The notes: a model not told the origin generated them from the letters alone. 42,050 nucleotides of DNA from JAVWGW01 sp036651575 (GCA_036651575.1 JAVVXN010000007.1:1-42050); one strand, 5' to 3'; counted from the stretch's first letter, positions 8,437 to 19,400 are shown. Numbers and translations are program-made.

Positions 8437-8533
8437 GGATGATTTCCCTTCGCTCCACCGAGAAACCTCGGGCTTGATGCGCGCCACCCCACCAACCAGC
8501 TTCTCCTCTTATTAAGAGTTTACCTCAGTCGAT

Positions 8534-9874
8534 CTATAAAGTGGAGCCCACCGCACTAGAGCTTGCGCCGGGAGTAAGGGCGCTCGCGGTGACCGCTCCC
8601 GTTGTGGGCACAAACGTGGCGGGGTCCCCTCCCGAATCGACAATTTTCATCATTGCGTGCAAAGAGGGCATATCGGCGACCACATAGGAAACACCATCGG
8701 CATCAAGGGGCGGAATCGTGGAGGGCACCATGGCTGAATACATGGTAAGGGAACCCAAATTTTTAAATTGCGTGGCCAAACTTAAAAGATCATTCACGGC
8801 AAGATCGGTTGTCGCGCACTTCGCCGCTTTTTGAATAACGTTGGGAATATCGGTTAAGGGCAGCGATAATACTTTCTTGATCAGCCCTTCGACCAGCAAG
8901 CGCTGGTTTGAAGTACGGGTAAAATCGCCGTCGGTATACGCGCGACTACGGGCAAACACCAGCGCGGCTTCACCGTTTAACGTCTGCTTGCCGGGCTGGA
9001 TTACCAATTCGCCCGCATCGGGATCGTCGATCAGTTCGGGGACGGTCACCTCAACACCGCCGACCGCATCGACCAACGCGACCAGTTCCTCAAAATTGAC
9101 CTCGGCATAATGGGATATCTTTACCCCGCATAGCTGGCTTGCTTCCCGAATGGTTGCCGCCGCCCCACCGTAATTGTAGGCCGCGTTGAATTTGTTGATC
9201 CCCTGTCCATCGATATCGATCTGGGTATCACGCGGGATGGAAACCATCGTGATGGTAGAGGTGGTCGGATCGACCCGCACCACGATATTGGTGTCGGAGC
9301 GCTGGCCCGATTCGTCATCGCCAACGCGTCGGTCCGAACCGATAAGCATCAGGTAGAAGGGGTCCTTGAAATTTTTCGTCGGCACCGTGACATCCTGAAT
9401 TGCCTGCACTTCTTGAGCGCTTTTATTGCCCTGCAGCGTCGAGTTGATGTCGTTGACAAACCACGCAACGGCGCTGCCGGCACCAAGCACCAACAGCAGC
9501 AACACGGAGAGCACACCGAGGCCAATTTTTTTGCCGCGACTCATGCCGGATTTTTTGCGAGAGTACTGGGCCGCATGGCGGGAATACTGACCCGTCGCCT
9601 GAGACGAGGGAACGTAGGCGCCCCGGGCGTGCGATTGCGCAGACCCGCGATTGCGATCCGAGCCACTGCCATAGGCATCTCTGCCATACGCATTTTGATC
9701 GAAGCCGCGAGCGGAACGCCCCGCGCTACCGTAGTGGTCTTGGTTTCGAGAAAAACGATCGGAGCGATCGGGGGCAGATGAGGGGTTACGAGATGAAGAA
9801 GCACGGTTCAAGGGCTGCGAGACGTGCCTGGCATCTTGGCCAGAACGCCCACTGCGTGAAGAACGTGACGTCAT
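8534..9874 (-). CDS. LytR-CpsA-Psr (LCP) family envelope protein
   Basis: LCP proteins transfer undecaprenyl-linked glycopolymers onto peptidoglycan outside the membrane. This 446-aa protein has a long Ser/Arg/Gly-rich cytoplasmic N-terminus (residues 1-115, low complexity, basic), one membrane helix (about 117-139), then the LCP domain. The domain has the phosphate-binding arginines and aspartates in SDRRVGDD, RSDTNIVVRVD and VSIPRDTQID, and the later NKFNAAYNYGG and VFARSRAYTDGDFTRTSNQR. The ATG at 9874 has a TAGGAG site 7 bases upstream; an in-frame extension to 9916 lacks one. Two cysteines only. It lies upstream of the ABC transporter on the same strand. Confidence 0.94.
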   Translation of the reverse strand: MTSRSSRSGRSGQDARHVSQPLNRASSSRNPSSAPDRSDRFSRNQDHYGSAGRSARGFDQNAYGRDAYGSGSDRNRGSAQSHARGAYVPSSQATGQYSRHAAQYSRKKSGMSRGKKIGLGVLSVLLLLVLGAGSAVAWFVNDINSTLQGNKSAQEVQAIQDVTVPTKNFKDPFYLMLIGSDRRVGDDESGQRSDTNIVVRVDPTTSTITMVSIPRDTQIDIDGQGINKFNAAYNYGGAAATIREASQLCGVKISHYAEVNFEELVALVDAVGGVEVTVPELIDDPDAGELVIQPGKQTLNGEAALVFARSRAYTDGDFTRTSNQRLLVEGLIKKVLSLPLTDIPNVIQKAAKCATTDLAVNDLLSLATQFKNLGSLTMYSAMVPSTIPPLDADGVSYVVADMPSLHAMMKIVDSGGDPATFVPTTGAVTASALTPGASSSAVGSTL

Positions 9875-10087
9875 ATAAAAACTCCTAGCGATTTGCGGAA
9901 ACGCCCAGTACACCATAAAAGGCGCTCCGAGTAGGGGAGCTATACCATTACCGGTTACGTGATACCTTTTTGGCTCACATCATAAAGCCCCTATATTTTA
10001 CCACCGAACAAAGGACGGCCATAAAATAGGCACGCGAGCAAAACAAAGCGTTCACAACTCGAGGGATGTCACCACACCCAAAAGGGG

Positions 10088-10738
10088 TTATGTAAAAGAA
10101 AGGATTTGTGCGGGTTTATGGATGATTTCGCACGCTCCACCGGCCTCCAATTCGGCTTCGCTTTGGTATCCCCACGTCACGCCCAGCGCAAACGTGCCGG
10201 CGCGCTGCGCAACAATCATGTCGCCCCGGGAATCGCCCACGTAAACCGTTTGAGCAGGTGTTGATCCCAATTCGGCAATAGTCTGCAACAGACCGGCAGG
10301 GTCGGGCTTACGCGGGATGTCAGCCCCTTCTCCGTGCGCGACCGCAAAGGTATCGGGAAAGTAAAGCTGCACCAAATCCTGCACGCCCTTATCAAACTTG
10401 TTCGACAGCAAGCCGAGGCGTTTGCCCTGGGCCTTCAATTCGGCCAGGACCGCATCCATACCCTCATAGTGCTGCGTCAAGGCGATGCCGCACTCCGCAT
10501 AAAGCGACACCCAAAGATCCAGCGCCGCTTCCGACACGTCTTCGGGAGTGTTTTCGGGAACCGCCTGATACATCAGTCGCCGGGCACCGTTGCCAACAAA
10601 GCTTAAAATCTCAGCGGCGCTGCGCTCGGGAAAACCCATTTCGCTTAAGGCTCGATTGGTCAAAACAACCAAGTCGGGCATGGTATCGAGAACGGTACCA
10701 TCGAGATCGAAAATAAACGTGCTGAAAGAAGGCTGCAT
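10088..10738 (-). CDS. HAD-superfamily phosphatase, phosphoglycolate phosphatase-like
   Basis: 216 residues with all HAD landmarks: nucleophile motif FDLDGTVLDT near the N-terminus, motif II LLSNKFD, the conserved lysine in RKPDPAGLL, and motif IV YVGDSRGDMIVAQRAG. The cap between residues 20 and 90 is the small helical type found in Gph and PpaX. The ATG at 10738 is preferred over the in-frame GTG two codons upstream; neither has a strong ribosome-binding site. The substrate could be phosphoglycolate, pyrophosphate or another small phosphoester. Confidence 0.88.
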   Translation of the reverse strand: MQPSFSTFIFDLDGTVLDTMPDLVVLTNRALSEMGFPERSAAEILSFVGNGARRLMYQAVPENTPEDVSEAALDLWVSLYAECGIALTQHYEGMDAVLAELKAQGKRLGLLSNKFDKGVQDLVQLYFPDTFAVAHGEGADIPRKPDPAGLLQTIAELGSTPAQTVYVGDSRGDMIVAQRAGTFALGVTWGYQSEAELEAGGACEIIHKPAQILSFT

Positions 10739-10920
10739 ACACACCGCTTTTCAAAGAGGGGATCGGCTACTCAGGCAAATCCCTCGCCGTTACGATAAGA
10801 AAAGATTCTGTTGACCGGTATCATCGGTTGGGTCGCGGGGCTGCGATAGATGACGCCCGTGATTACGCCCTCCGAACACCGAAGCAAAGCTACTGCCGGC
10901 TTCGCCTCATACGTAAAGCA

Positions 10921-10994
10921 TGGAGCGGGTGACGGGAATCGAACCCGCGCAGCGAGCTTGGGAAGCTCGAATTCTACCATTGAATCACACCCGC
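10921..10994 (-). tRNA. tRNA-Gly (anticodon CCC)
   Basis: A 74-nt cloverleaf including an encoded CCA. The acceptor arms are GCGGGTG (10988-10994) and CACCCGC (complement of 10925-10931). The D-arm is ATTC/GAAT, the anticodon stem CGAGC/GCTCG with loop TTCCCAA, and the T-arm contains GGTTCGATTCC. The anticodon CCC reads GGG. On the minus strand a TATAAT at 11035-11040 lies about 40 bases upstream and is a likely -10. Confidence 0.96.
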
Positions 10995-11191
10995 ACGCTT
11001 CATTGAACAGGCCTTATACAACCTGAACAACAGGATTATAACCCAAATAGGGAAATTTCGGAACAAAATCGAGAAAAGTCCGCACAAGAGCGCACAATCG
11101 CAGCAAAAGTCGCACCCACGCCGCAAGCTTCGCGCGAAAATTCGGCACCGCAAGCGCTCGTGCGGCCACATAAGCCAAGCGACCTGCAACC

Positions 11192-11236
11192 AAAAAAAAG
11201 GGAGACCCGGCCGTGTAACCGTTCCCCCCTTTTTTA
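11192..11236. terminator. bidirectional terminator between the DUF5679 gene and tRNA-Gly
   Basis: A GC-rich stem (GGGAGACCCGG side at 11200-11210, CCGTTCCCCC side at 11219-11229) is flanked by eight A on the left and six T on the right, so it can terminate in either direction. A second hairpin, GTGCAGC-AAA-GCTGCAC at 11251-11267, lies just after the DUF5679 stop codon on the minus strand. Confidence 0.8.
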
Positions 11237-11279
11237 TCTTTACGGTATCGGTGCAGCAAAGCTGCACGACGCGATAGAG

Positions 11280-11432
11280 TTATTTCTTAGCAGCACCAAT
11301 GCGACAGATCGTCGTACCGCAGTCGGGGCATTTGCCCTTAGTGATTGGCTTGCCGTTCTTGGTGACGCTTTCGACCGGATCGATCATTTCCTTTTTCGCC
11401 TTACACTTCACGCAGTATGCTTCAATCGCCAT
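11280..11432 (-). CDS. DUF5679 small zinc-ribbon-like protein
   Basis: 50 residues with four cysteines in two CxxC pairs (YCVKCKAKKE and CPDCGTTICR), a compact zinc-ribbon layout, and the family's characteristic NGKPITKGKCPDCGTT segment. Such proteins are common in Actinomycetota, often near translation or envelope genes; no function is established. The ATG has an AGAGG site 9 bases upstream, and a TATAAT at 11538-11543 on the minus strand may be its -10. It is basic and likely binds nucleic acid or another protein, but that is inference. Confidence 0.88.
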   Translation of the reverse strand: MAIEAYCVKCKAKKEMIDPVESVTKNGKPITKGKCPDCGTTICRIGAAKK

Positions 11433-11584
11433 ATCGAGAAACCTCTATTCCTTAATCCAGGGGCTTTGCACCGGGGATGCAACAGCCCAAGCTATCTGGT
11501 GGTATACCGTACGATAACCACCGTTGAAGATGGCTTAATTATACTCTATCCCCCATAGCCAACTGCGAAAACATATAATAATCT

Positions 11585-14500
11585 CTAAATGTTTTTCAGC
11601 ATTTCCATAACGAAGTCGGCATTTTTTTGCAGCATTTCTTCATCCAAATTTTCCAGTACATCATCGCCCTGGCCGTAGAACGCAGGCTTTTTGCCCGCCA
11701 TGCCAACCAGACTCATTGCCTGAGCGCCATGCTTGAGCGCAACGGATGCAGCGCTTTCTTTCCAGCCGATTTGCGTCGTAGCCACCGAAACACCCGAGGC
11801 CTGAGAAGCTTTCTTGATATAGCGCTTCATGCGCGATGACGCCGCGTACTTTTTAAGCTTACCTTCTTTTTCAACATAGCTCAAATCGCCCGCGCCCAGC
11901 GCTTCCAGATTGATGAATACCGAACCCTTCAGCTCCGAAGCGTGTTCTCTCAAGAAAGCGTACATCCCCGCGTTGCCGGCAAGTTCAGATCCCAAGGACA
12001 CAAACCATACTTCCGTATCGATATCGGGATGCTTGAACTGATAAATTTGCCGCAATTCTTCTTCGGCCACATTTGCTGTTCCAAAACCATCGGCAGAGTT
12101 TTCCGCCGGGCCCCGATTGGCCCTCGCGCGAGAAAATGCACCACCATGCCACCTGGTCGTTGTTTCATCGTCGAAATCGTCGTCTTCAAAGGGTTCCGCC
12201 GCATCGAAATCGCTGCCCACCCCTTCAAAAGAAGGTGCCCGGACGCCACCAAAACGGTTGTTGCGCGCCGCCGGTGAATTGACCGGCAAAGGAGCAAAAC
12301 CATCGTCGTCGATTTCGGGAAAAATTTCCGCACCCGTATCCGCGACTGCATCTTGAGTATCTTCAAACGTATCCTTTGCCTGGAAACTATCCCAACCACC
12401 TCGCGCCGCACCCGCACTTCGAGCATCGAAATCATCATCGACTTCAAGCCATTCTTGCGGCGTTGACTCTTCATCCTTGCTCTTTTTGCGGAAAGCAAAC
12501 TTGTCCAAGAACTTGCGTGCGCGTGATTTTGGCATATCCACATATCCCGGGCCGGCAAAAGCACCCGTTTCCGTGACGTTGCCCGCATAAGCGGAATCGT
12601 CGGCATCATCGATATAGCGATCTTCAAAAGCAACATCGGCAAGAAGGGCATCGCCGACCGGGGCAAACGAACCCGTTGCGCCAATGGGCACAAACGAACC
12701 CGTTGCACTGACTGCAGCAGGCTCTGGCTCGACGGCATTTTCCTGCATGGCCTGGGCCTTCAAAACGCCCGAAAGCGAGGGAATGTCGACGGGGTTGATT
12801 TTGACACTCCGGGGTGCGTCCGGGAGCGAAGCCGGTTCCGCCTCGAGCGAAACTTCGGGAATCATGGTAGAAAGAAGGCTTTTAGCTGCGGTTTTGCCAC
12901 ACGTTTCAGCCTCCGCAAGCGGAGCGCGCTGCTTGGAGACTTCGGCGATGGAAGGCAGAGGTGCAGCCGTGGGACTCACGTCGGGCAATACGATCGGCAG
13001 CTTACGCGCTGATTTCGGCGAAGCGGCAACCTGTTGCTCGGCCATCAGCTGGGAGTCGATAAATTGAGTAGCGGCATCAACGGGCTCGTCAAAGCGTTTT
13101 TCAGGAGCCGGCACATGCTCAAAGCCAGACGACGACGGTTCGTCCATCAGGGGAATTCTTGGCTGCGGCAAAGGGGCGGATACCAGATCCGCTATTTCGT
13201 CGCCGAAGCGGATCGAACGACGGGCGCGCGTCCGAGGGGCTGGCTCCGGTTGCAGCTCGGATTGCGGCATCGATGCGGGTGCTGACTCGGGGGCAGGCGC
13301 GCATTCGGGTTCGGAAGCTGCAGATGCTTGCTGACGCAGCGCTTCCACGTCGATCGGCTGCATGGCCGTAGTCGAATCCGACCTTGCGGAACGCGCAGCT
13401 TGCCAGGCTGCAACCTGCTGTTTTACCGCAGGCATACGCACAGGTTCGGGTGTGGNNNNNNNNNNNNNNNNNNNNNNNNNNNNNNNNNNNNNNNNNNNNN
13501 NNNNNNNNNNNNNNNNNNNNNNNNNNNNNNNNNNNNNNNNNNNNNNNNNNNNNNNGCAGGTGCTACCTCGGGTTCAGGTGCGGGCGTTGCCTGTCGACGC
13601 AGTGCATCGCTGTCGATCGGCTCCATCGCGGTAGTTGTTTCCGGAGACAGATCTCTTCCGGGTTCAGGCGAGAAAATCGGCGCAGATACGGGTCGCGCTT
13701 CTTCGATCGGTGCCGGCACCGATGTGCTCGGGGCTGGAGCTGCTTCCCGAATGCCATTTTGTAAGGCGCGCAACCGTTCTTCGGTATCTCCGTCAACGGT
13801 GCGCGGTTCCGGCTCAACGCGAGAGGGGCTTTCGGCGGAGATGGCATTTAAGGCATCCGCATAGTGCGAACGCTGCACCTTGGGAGCGGCTTTGTCTTTT
13901 TTCACGCTGGCCTTGGCTTTTTTGTACCACTCCGGAACGCCATCCGCTGCGCGGGGTGTCGGAGAAAAGGTTTGCGGGGGCGCAGCGACCGGTTGGGAGG
14001 GCGCGGCTTCTTCAAGGGGTGCTGCAGACGCTTCCTCCTCCTGATTTTCGGAAACGGCACCCTTTGGTGCCCCGGCGAAATTCGCACCCGTAAATACTTC
14101 GCGGGTCGCGCCGATCTGGTCATGCCAAGCCTCTTGCGTCGGTGCTGCTAGCGGCTGCTCTTTCGTCTGAACCAGGTGATTGTAAATGTCGGTTGGCTGG
14201 TCCCTAACCGATTGTCCGGTCAGTGCCGCAATCGCAGCCTTGGCGGCCGCCAGTCGATCGGCTTCCGTTTGAGGGGGCGGTTCGGGTGCTTTTACCTGGG
14301 ATGCGGCATAAACCAATTGAGCGCCCTCAGGAATAAGTCCTGCGGCGCGTGCCTGCTCTTCGCCATGGATTTGCGCTGCCGCTTCTTCGCGATAGGCCAG
14401 TTCAGCAGCGCTGATGCGCCCATTGCCCACCCGGCGGGCGACTTCCAACATGACGGCGACGCCGGAAGCGTTGCAGTTTGCCGCTTCGTTGTACGCAGCA

Positions 14501-15153
14501 ATTTTGTGCAGCAGGGCCACCACCAGGGGAAGCGCTACGATAATCAGAGCCACCACCGTTATCACGTTAAAAAGAATCGCCGTGCTACCAACGGCGTAAA
14601 GAAAGAAGAAATATCGAACGATTAAAATAAGAGGAATGACAAACAAGGCGAGAGGCGTTGCCCGATTGATGAGGGGCAGAGCCGCTATCACCGGGTCAAT
14701 AAGTTCGGGCGATGCCTTGCCGCTATCGTAGTGTGCGAGCACGACGATTTTACGACGGCGAATGCTTTTTTCTTCTTCCGACGATCCCGGTTCATATTTT
14801 GCAACCACGTTCTGGCTGACACCCCGCATCAAAATGCGCGACAACACCGGCTTATCAAACAGCTCGAGGGCATAGAGCACCGCGACAACCACCGTCAAAA
14901 CCACGGCGGGAAGGGCGAAGGCCGCGATGAAAAGAGACAGTATGGTGGCGATAAACGTAACCCCAAAACAAATCACGGGAACGATTTCGCTGTTGCCCGC
15001 GCATTTAAAATCTTCAATTGTGGCAGAAAGGCCAGCGCCTTTCTGGAATTGCTCAGTAATGTAGAGAGCAGCCTGCTGTTCTTCTTCCGTACCGGCCGGG
15101 CGAGGGCCTATATCGCGCGAAAGATACGTGACATCATCAAGGATTTCCGGCAT
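11585..15153 (-). CDS. large M28-peptidase-like membrane protein, interrupted by an assembly gap; probably catalytically inactive
   Basis: Read as one gene: the N-terminal 532 codons (15153 to 13556) and the C-terminal 623 codons (13455 to 11585) carry two halves of one M28 aminopeptidase fold. The frame breaks only because the 100 N between them are a placeholder. N-terminal part: RDIGPRPAGT, a membrane hairpin at about 57-97, the VVLAHYDSG metal segment (His141, Asp143), more helices at about 165-215, then NCNASGVAVMLEV. The usual bridging Asp of 'DNASG' is Cys227. Next comes a disordered Pro/Ala/Glu-rich linker of more than 600 residues. The C-terminal part resumes the fold with FVSLGSELAGNAG, where the catalytic EE pair is SE, then INLEALG, and YGQGDD, where the usual late His is Gln. 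Loss of three key residues suggests a non-hydrolytic role. The ATG has an AAAGG site 7 bases upstream. It is the third gene after the helicase and the coiled-coil protein. Confidence 0.8.
13299..13378 (-). repeat. in-gene repeat, copy B (left of the gap)
   Basis: Encodes TTAMQPIDVEALRQQASAASEPE. It is a diverged copy of the segment at 13560-13640 (TTAMEPIDSDALRRQATPAPEPE). The two copies bracket the assembly gap. Confidence 0.8.
13456..13555. other. assembly gap (100 N)
   Basis: Exactly 100 N inside the M28-like gene. The size is a conventional placeholder, so the true length and reading frame across it are unknown. Both flanks are open in the coding direction (…EPEVAPA before, TPEPVRMPAVKQQ after). 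Confidence 0.99.
13560..13640 (-). repeat. in-gene repeat, copy A (right of the gap)
   Basis: Encodes TTAMEPIDSDALRRQATPAPEPE, matching copy B at 13299-13378. More copies may lie in the gap. Confidence 0.8.
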
Positions 15154-15211
15154 AGGTTTGCCTTTCGTTTAAAGCGGGTGCTCCTTAGTCCATATAGTTC
15201 TAAAGTATACG

Positions 15212-16450
15212 CTATTTATCCGCTGTCCCCAAATAACCCCGCAGGAAGGAATCTGCCGCCCCAGCAGCGCGGCGAGCTTCCTGATAGGTTGAAAACGAGG
15301 AAGCAGTATCGGCATCATACGCGTCGTAGAGAGGTTGCAGTGGATCGGTGGGAAATTGCTCGGCGATTTGAGCCGCTTGGATGTCTGCCTGGTTGGAGCG
15401 TTCGTTATTTACTTCGGCAGTTTTTTTGTCTTGCACCATGATCGCATCATCTGAAGCAATCGCATAATTCATCGCTTCAATCCGCTTATCAACGTAGGCA
15501 ATCAAAAGGTGCAAATCGGCACTGGCAGCGGAAATTCCGGCGGTTTCAAGTTTCAATTTTGCATCAGTGAACTGGGATAATGCTTGATTATTCTCATCTT
15601 TTGACAACCGCGCGTTTTCGGTTGTCGTATGGGAGACAAGGGCCGCGGCACGATGTGCCAAAGCATCTGCAGAAAGGATCTCAGACCATGCCGCACCGAC
15701 TAAACCGATAGCCTGGTGGGTATTGATCGTTGCCTGCATAAGAGCTGTTCCAGCTTCAACCAAAGACGTGCGAGCCGCGACAGCCGCCACGGTCTGACCC
15801 GCCGCTTCTTTATCGACAGAATCGCGCATACCCTCAAAGGCTTTCTGCGCCGTGGCGCCCGCCCGATCAAGTGAGGCCACCGCCGAAGGTAAACCCCCTT
15901 GTATTTCTTGCATTTTCATCACAGTTTCTTCATTAACAGGAGCGTTGATTGCTTCATCCATCGCCACAATAGTCGCGTCGGCGGCAGTGATATCAACCAG
16001 CGATTCGCTGAGCAGCGCTTGGTGATCATGCTGGTTTTGATACTCGGCTGCCAAAAAATAGGTCGCGGTGCCGGCGACGACCGCAACCAAAACAAAGGCC
16101 GCGATCCCTGAAAGAATTCGATGGGTGCGTCGCTGCCTTTTCCGATGCGCGATTTCTCGATCCGAATCGATAACCGATCCCGCGGGGTTAACCGATACTT
16201 CAGGCACCGGAGCCGAATCGCTTGCCGCCTCTGATCCCTCAGGTGCCGGCGTGCGCCCCCCTTTAAAAACCGGGAAAAGCGAAACAACGCCGGCAAAGCG
16301 GGCGCGAACCGGTTTGCCTTCCTTTATTTCTTCGGAGTCAGCCGCTTTGTTGCGCGAATCAAGCACGCTGAGCGAAATTTCATTCGACGTTCCCTCGGTA
16401 TAGCGCTTGATATGCAAAAAGTGCGCGTTTTTATCCTTTTTAAAAGCCAT
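15212..16450 (-). CDS. single-pass membrane protein with extracytoplasmic helical domain, unknown function
   Basis: 412 residues. Residues 1-110 are cytoplasmic, variable and partly disordered, ending in a strongly basic RKRQRRTHR stop. One membrane helix spans about 112-135 (ILSGIAAFVLVAVVAGTATYF). The remaining 275 residues should lie outside and are alanine-rich and helical with many Asp/Glu/Gln, suggesting a long coiled coil or helical bundle. No catalytic motif or cysteine is visible outside. The ATG lies 9 bases after the helicase stop codon, with 58 bases to the M28-like gene downstream, so helicase, this gene and the M28-like gene probably form one unit. I do not recognise the family. 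Confidence 0.88.
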   Translation of the reverse strand: MAFKKDKNAHFLHIKRYTEGTSNEISLSVLDSRNKAADSEEIKEGKPVRARFAGVVSLFPVFKGGRTPAPEGSEAASDSAPVPEVSVNPAGSVIDSDREIAHRKRQRRTHRILSGIAAFVLVAVVAGTATYFLAAEYQNQHDHQALLSESLVDITAADATIVAMDEAINAPVNEETVMKMQEIQGGLPSAVASLDRAGATAQKAFEGMRDSVDKEAAGQTVAAVAARTSLVEAGTALMQATINTHQAIGLVGAAWSEILSADALAHRAAALVSHTTTENARLSKDENNQALSQFTDAKLKLETAGISAASADLHLLIAYVDKRIEAMNYAIASDDAIMVQDKKTAEVNNERSNQADIQAAQIAEQFPTDPLQPLYDAYDADTASSFSTYQEARRAAGAADSFLRGYLGTADK

Positions 16451-16459
16451 ACTGCACGC

Positions 16460-19400
16460 TTACGCCCCAGACGACGCATTCTTTTGCGCCAATTCTGCCA
16501 CCAAAGCATCCATCGGAAGCACTTTGATCGTCTTGCTGGGCAGCGATCGCAAGAAAACCTTACCATAGCCCTTGGTAAGCAATCGTCTATCGGCCAGAAT
16601 CAAACATCCGGTGTCGTCGGCATTGCGGATGAGACGACCGGCAGCCTGCTTGGTTTCCAGTACGGCGGCCGGAAGCACGTAATGGCTCCAAGCCTGCGGA
16701 TCGCGTTCGGTTCGCACGCATGACAGAGGATCGGTCGGCTTTCCGAACGGCAACTTCGGGATGACAACCCCCCGCAACGTGGAGCCGGGGGCATCAAAAC
16801 CTTCCCAAAAACTTTTCAAGGCAAAAAGGGAAAGGTGTTCGTCGGCAAGAAAGTCATCACGCAGCCCCTTGACCGAAACGCCCCACTTTTGGCACACGAC
16901 TCGAAGATCATCGCCTTTCAAGGCGGGCTGCACGGTGTTAAAGCATGCTTCCATTTCCTTGCGGTTGGTAAACAGCGAAAGCATGGATCCGTGTTGCGCA
17001 CGATGCACCCCGATCAGCAGCTTCTGCAAAACGCTCACATAGGCGGGATCGTTGGGTTCGGGCATGTCTTCCACAACATAGACCGTCATGTTTTCGTCAA
17101 AATCATAGCTTGACGCCAATTGACACGTCGTGGTGCGTGAATGCTCGGTGGTATTGAGACCGATTGCGGTTTCGAACGCGGTAAAGCTTTCCGCAATGGC
17201 AAGCGTCGCCGAAGCAAACACCACGCTGTGAGTGTTGGTGAACAGGGTTTCATTCATTTTGTCACCCACATTGACCAAAAGCGCCTGCAGCTTTTCGACC
17301 GCATGATCGCTCTTTTTGGAAAGCGTGGCTGCATAGGCATACGTGGGAGGCGCTTTGAAGAGGATGATTTCCGCAGCAAACAGCATGTCTTTGGCTTCAA
17401 GCACAACGGACGCGATTTCTCGCTGCACGACCGCGGCGCCTTCAACGCTCTCAAGTGCCGCGACAAGCTCCTGGCACGTCGTGATCAATTTTTCGGTGGA
17501 ATCGGCAAACAGGCGACCGTGCGAAACAAGGTTTGAGAAGGTGTCGCTCGTGCGGATCTGATCATTGATCCACAGTTCGACGTACTCGTAGCCTTTAGAG
17601 CGTTTGTTCGTATCGAAGTACAGCAAATCTTTCATGCGAGCGCTCAACTCGGTGGCAGCCTGGTTAAATGCCTGACCGGCAGCGCGCGCTTTCGAAGAAA
17701 GTCCCTCGATAAGAGGCGAGGCTTCCCCCGCTTTCGCGGCGGCTCCTTCAGCGCGCATAAAGATATTGCGCGACCCCTCATCGCCTGAAATACGGCGGGC
17801 CAAACGCAGAAGCGCTTCTGCGGAAAGCTCCGGTGAAAACGCGCGCCGCGCTTCGGCTTCCGCTCCGTGTGCTTCGTCAACCACCCAATAGCGAATCGGC
17901 GGAAGCAGACCTCCATCGGCAGCGATGTCGCAAAACAGCAAGCTGTGATTGGTCACCACGATGTTTGATGCCTCCGCTTTACGGCGAGCGCCGTGCACGA
18001 AACACAAGTGGCCGAAGAAGGGGCACTTCCGACGAAGACATTCGTGGCTGTTCGTCGTAATGGCCCAGCGCGGGATGGTGCGATAATCGATCTTCAAACC
18101 ATCGATGTCGTCGTATTCGCTCTGCTCGATAAAGGAAAGCAGACCGGCGAGCGCAGGTGCCTGAGAAACCTCTTTCCCCGCGACAAATTTCATACTTGCG
18201 CCCTCGGTCACCAAACGATTCACCATACGCAGGCATGGATAGTGAGAAAATCCTTTGAGGGGAGCATACGTCAAAGGTGCACCCGTCACCTTTTCCAAGG
18301 CTTGCGATAACAGCGGCAGCTCCTTGTGAACAACCTGGTCGAGCAACGCGTTCGTTTTCGTCGCAATACCCACCGTAATATTGTTGCGCTGAGCCACCAG
18401 TGCCGCGGGCAGCAGATAGGCCATCGATTTGCCAACCCCGGTACCCGCTTCAACCACCAGATTAGTTGCCGTTGCAAACGCCGCACGCACGCACTCCGCC
18501 ATAGCGGTTTGCTCGGTGCGCACCTCATACGTCGGATAGAGGCTTCCCACCAAACCCGTTGCTTCAAACGCATCGGCAACTTCGGCGGCCGTTGGAAACT
18601 GCAGACCCAGCAGGGGATCTTTTGCAAGCTCGTCGGCGTCGGGCTTCGGTTTCAACTCGTTGCCGCTCAAGCTTTTTTGACGCAGCTTGCGCAGGTCGAA
18701 AAAAGCGTCCGGAAACAAATTCGTCGGGATATCACTCGCAACATCTGCAATTGTTTCACGTGCAACATCGCTTGTGAGCAGGGAGTTTGTTGCTTTTTGT
18801 GCTTCGGGCGATGCAAAATATTGAAAAACCTTAACGGTTGGCCACTGTTCAAGAGATGCAAGATCGGCAATATAGGAAACCAGGGCAGTCGGCATTGCGG
18901 CTACAGCAGCCAGCAAAATACGGTAGATGGTACAGGTCGCTTCAACGTCGGCATCGGCGCGGTGGGTCGATACGGGAGCGTCAAACGTACGCACCAAATC
19001 GATCAGTCGATGTGATTTCAAGCGCGGCAACGCAATGCGTGCCAAATCGAGTGAATCAATCCACACGTTGTTTGCAAGAGCCGCACCCCCGTCGTTTTTC
19101 GTGACAAACGTGCGATCGAACGCGGCATTGTGAGCCACAAGATCAGAATCTCCCACAAACGCGGCCAATTTTGCGCACGCTTCAACCGGTGAAGGGGCAT
19201 CGGCAACATCGCAGTCATGAATATCGGTGAGGTGAACGACTTCTTCAGGGATGGGCTTGCCCGGATTGACGAACGTCACAAACCACTCGACGATCCGACC
19301 CTGAGACATGCGAGCCGCGGCAATCTGCGTCAATTCATCGTGATTGAATGAAAAGCCCGTTGTTTCGGTATCGATAACCACAACGTCAGCATCGAGCGTA

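Noticed and set aside
8488..8533. CTCTTATTAAGAG near 8505-8517 as a terminator
   Set aside because: The 5-bp stem has no T-run in either direction and lies between two codirectional genes.
13423..15153. Reading the M28-like locus as two separate genes
   Set aside because: The second 'start' lies at the gap edge, no ribosome-binding site is visible, both flanks stay open into the gap, and each half holds complementary parts of one fold.
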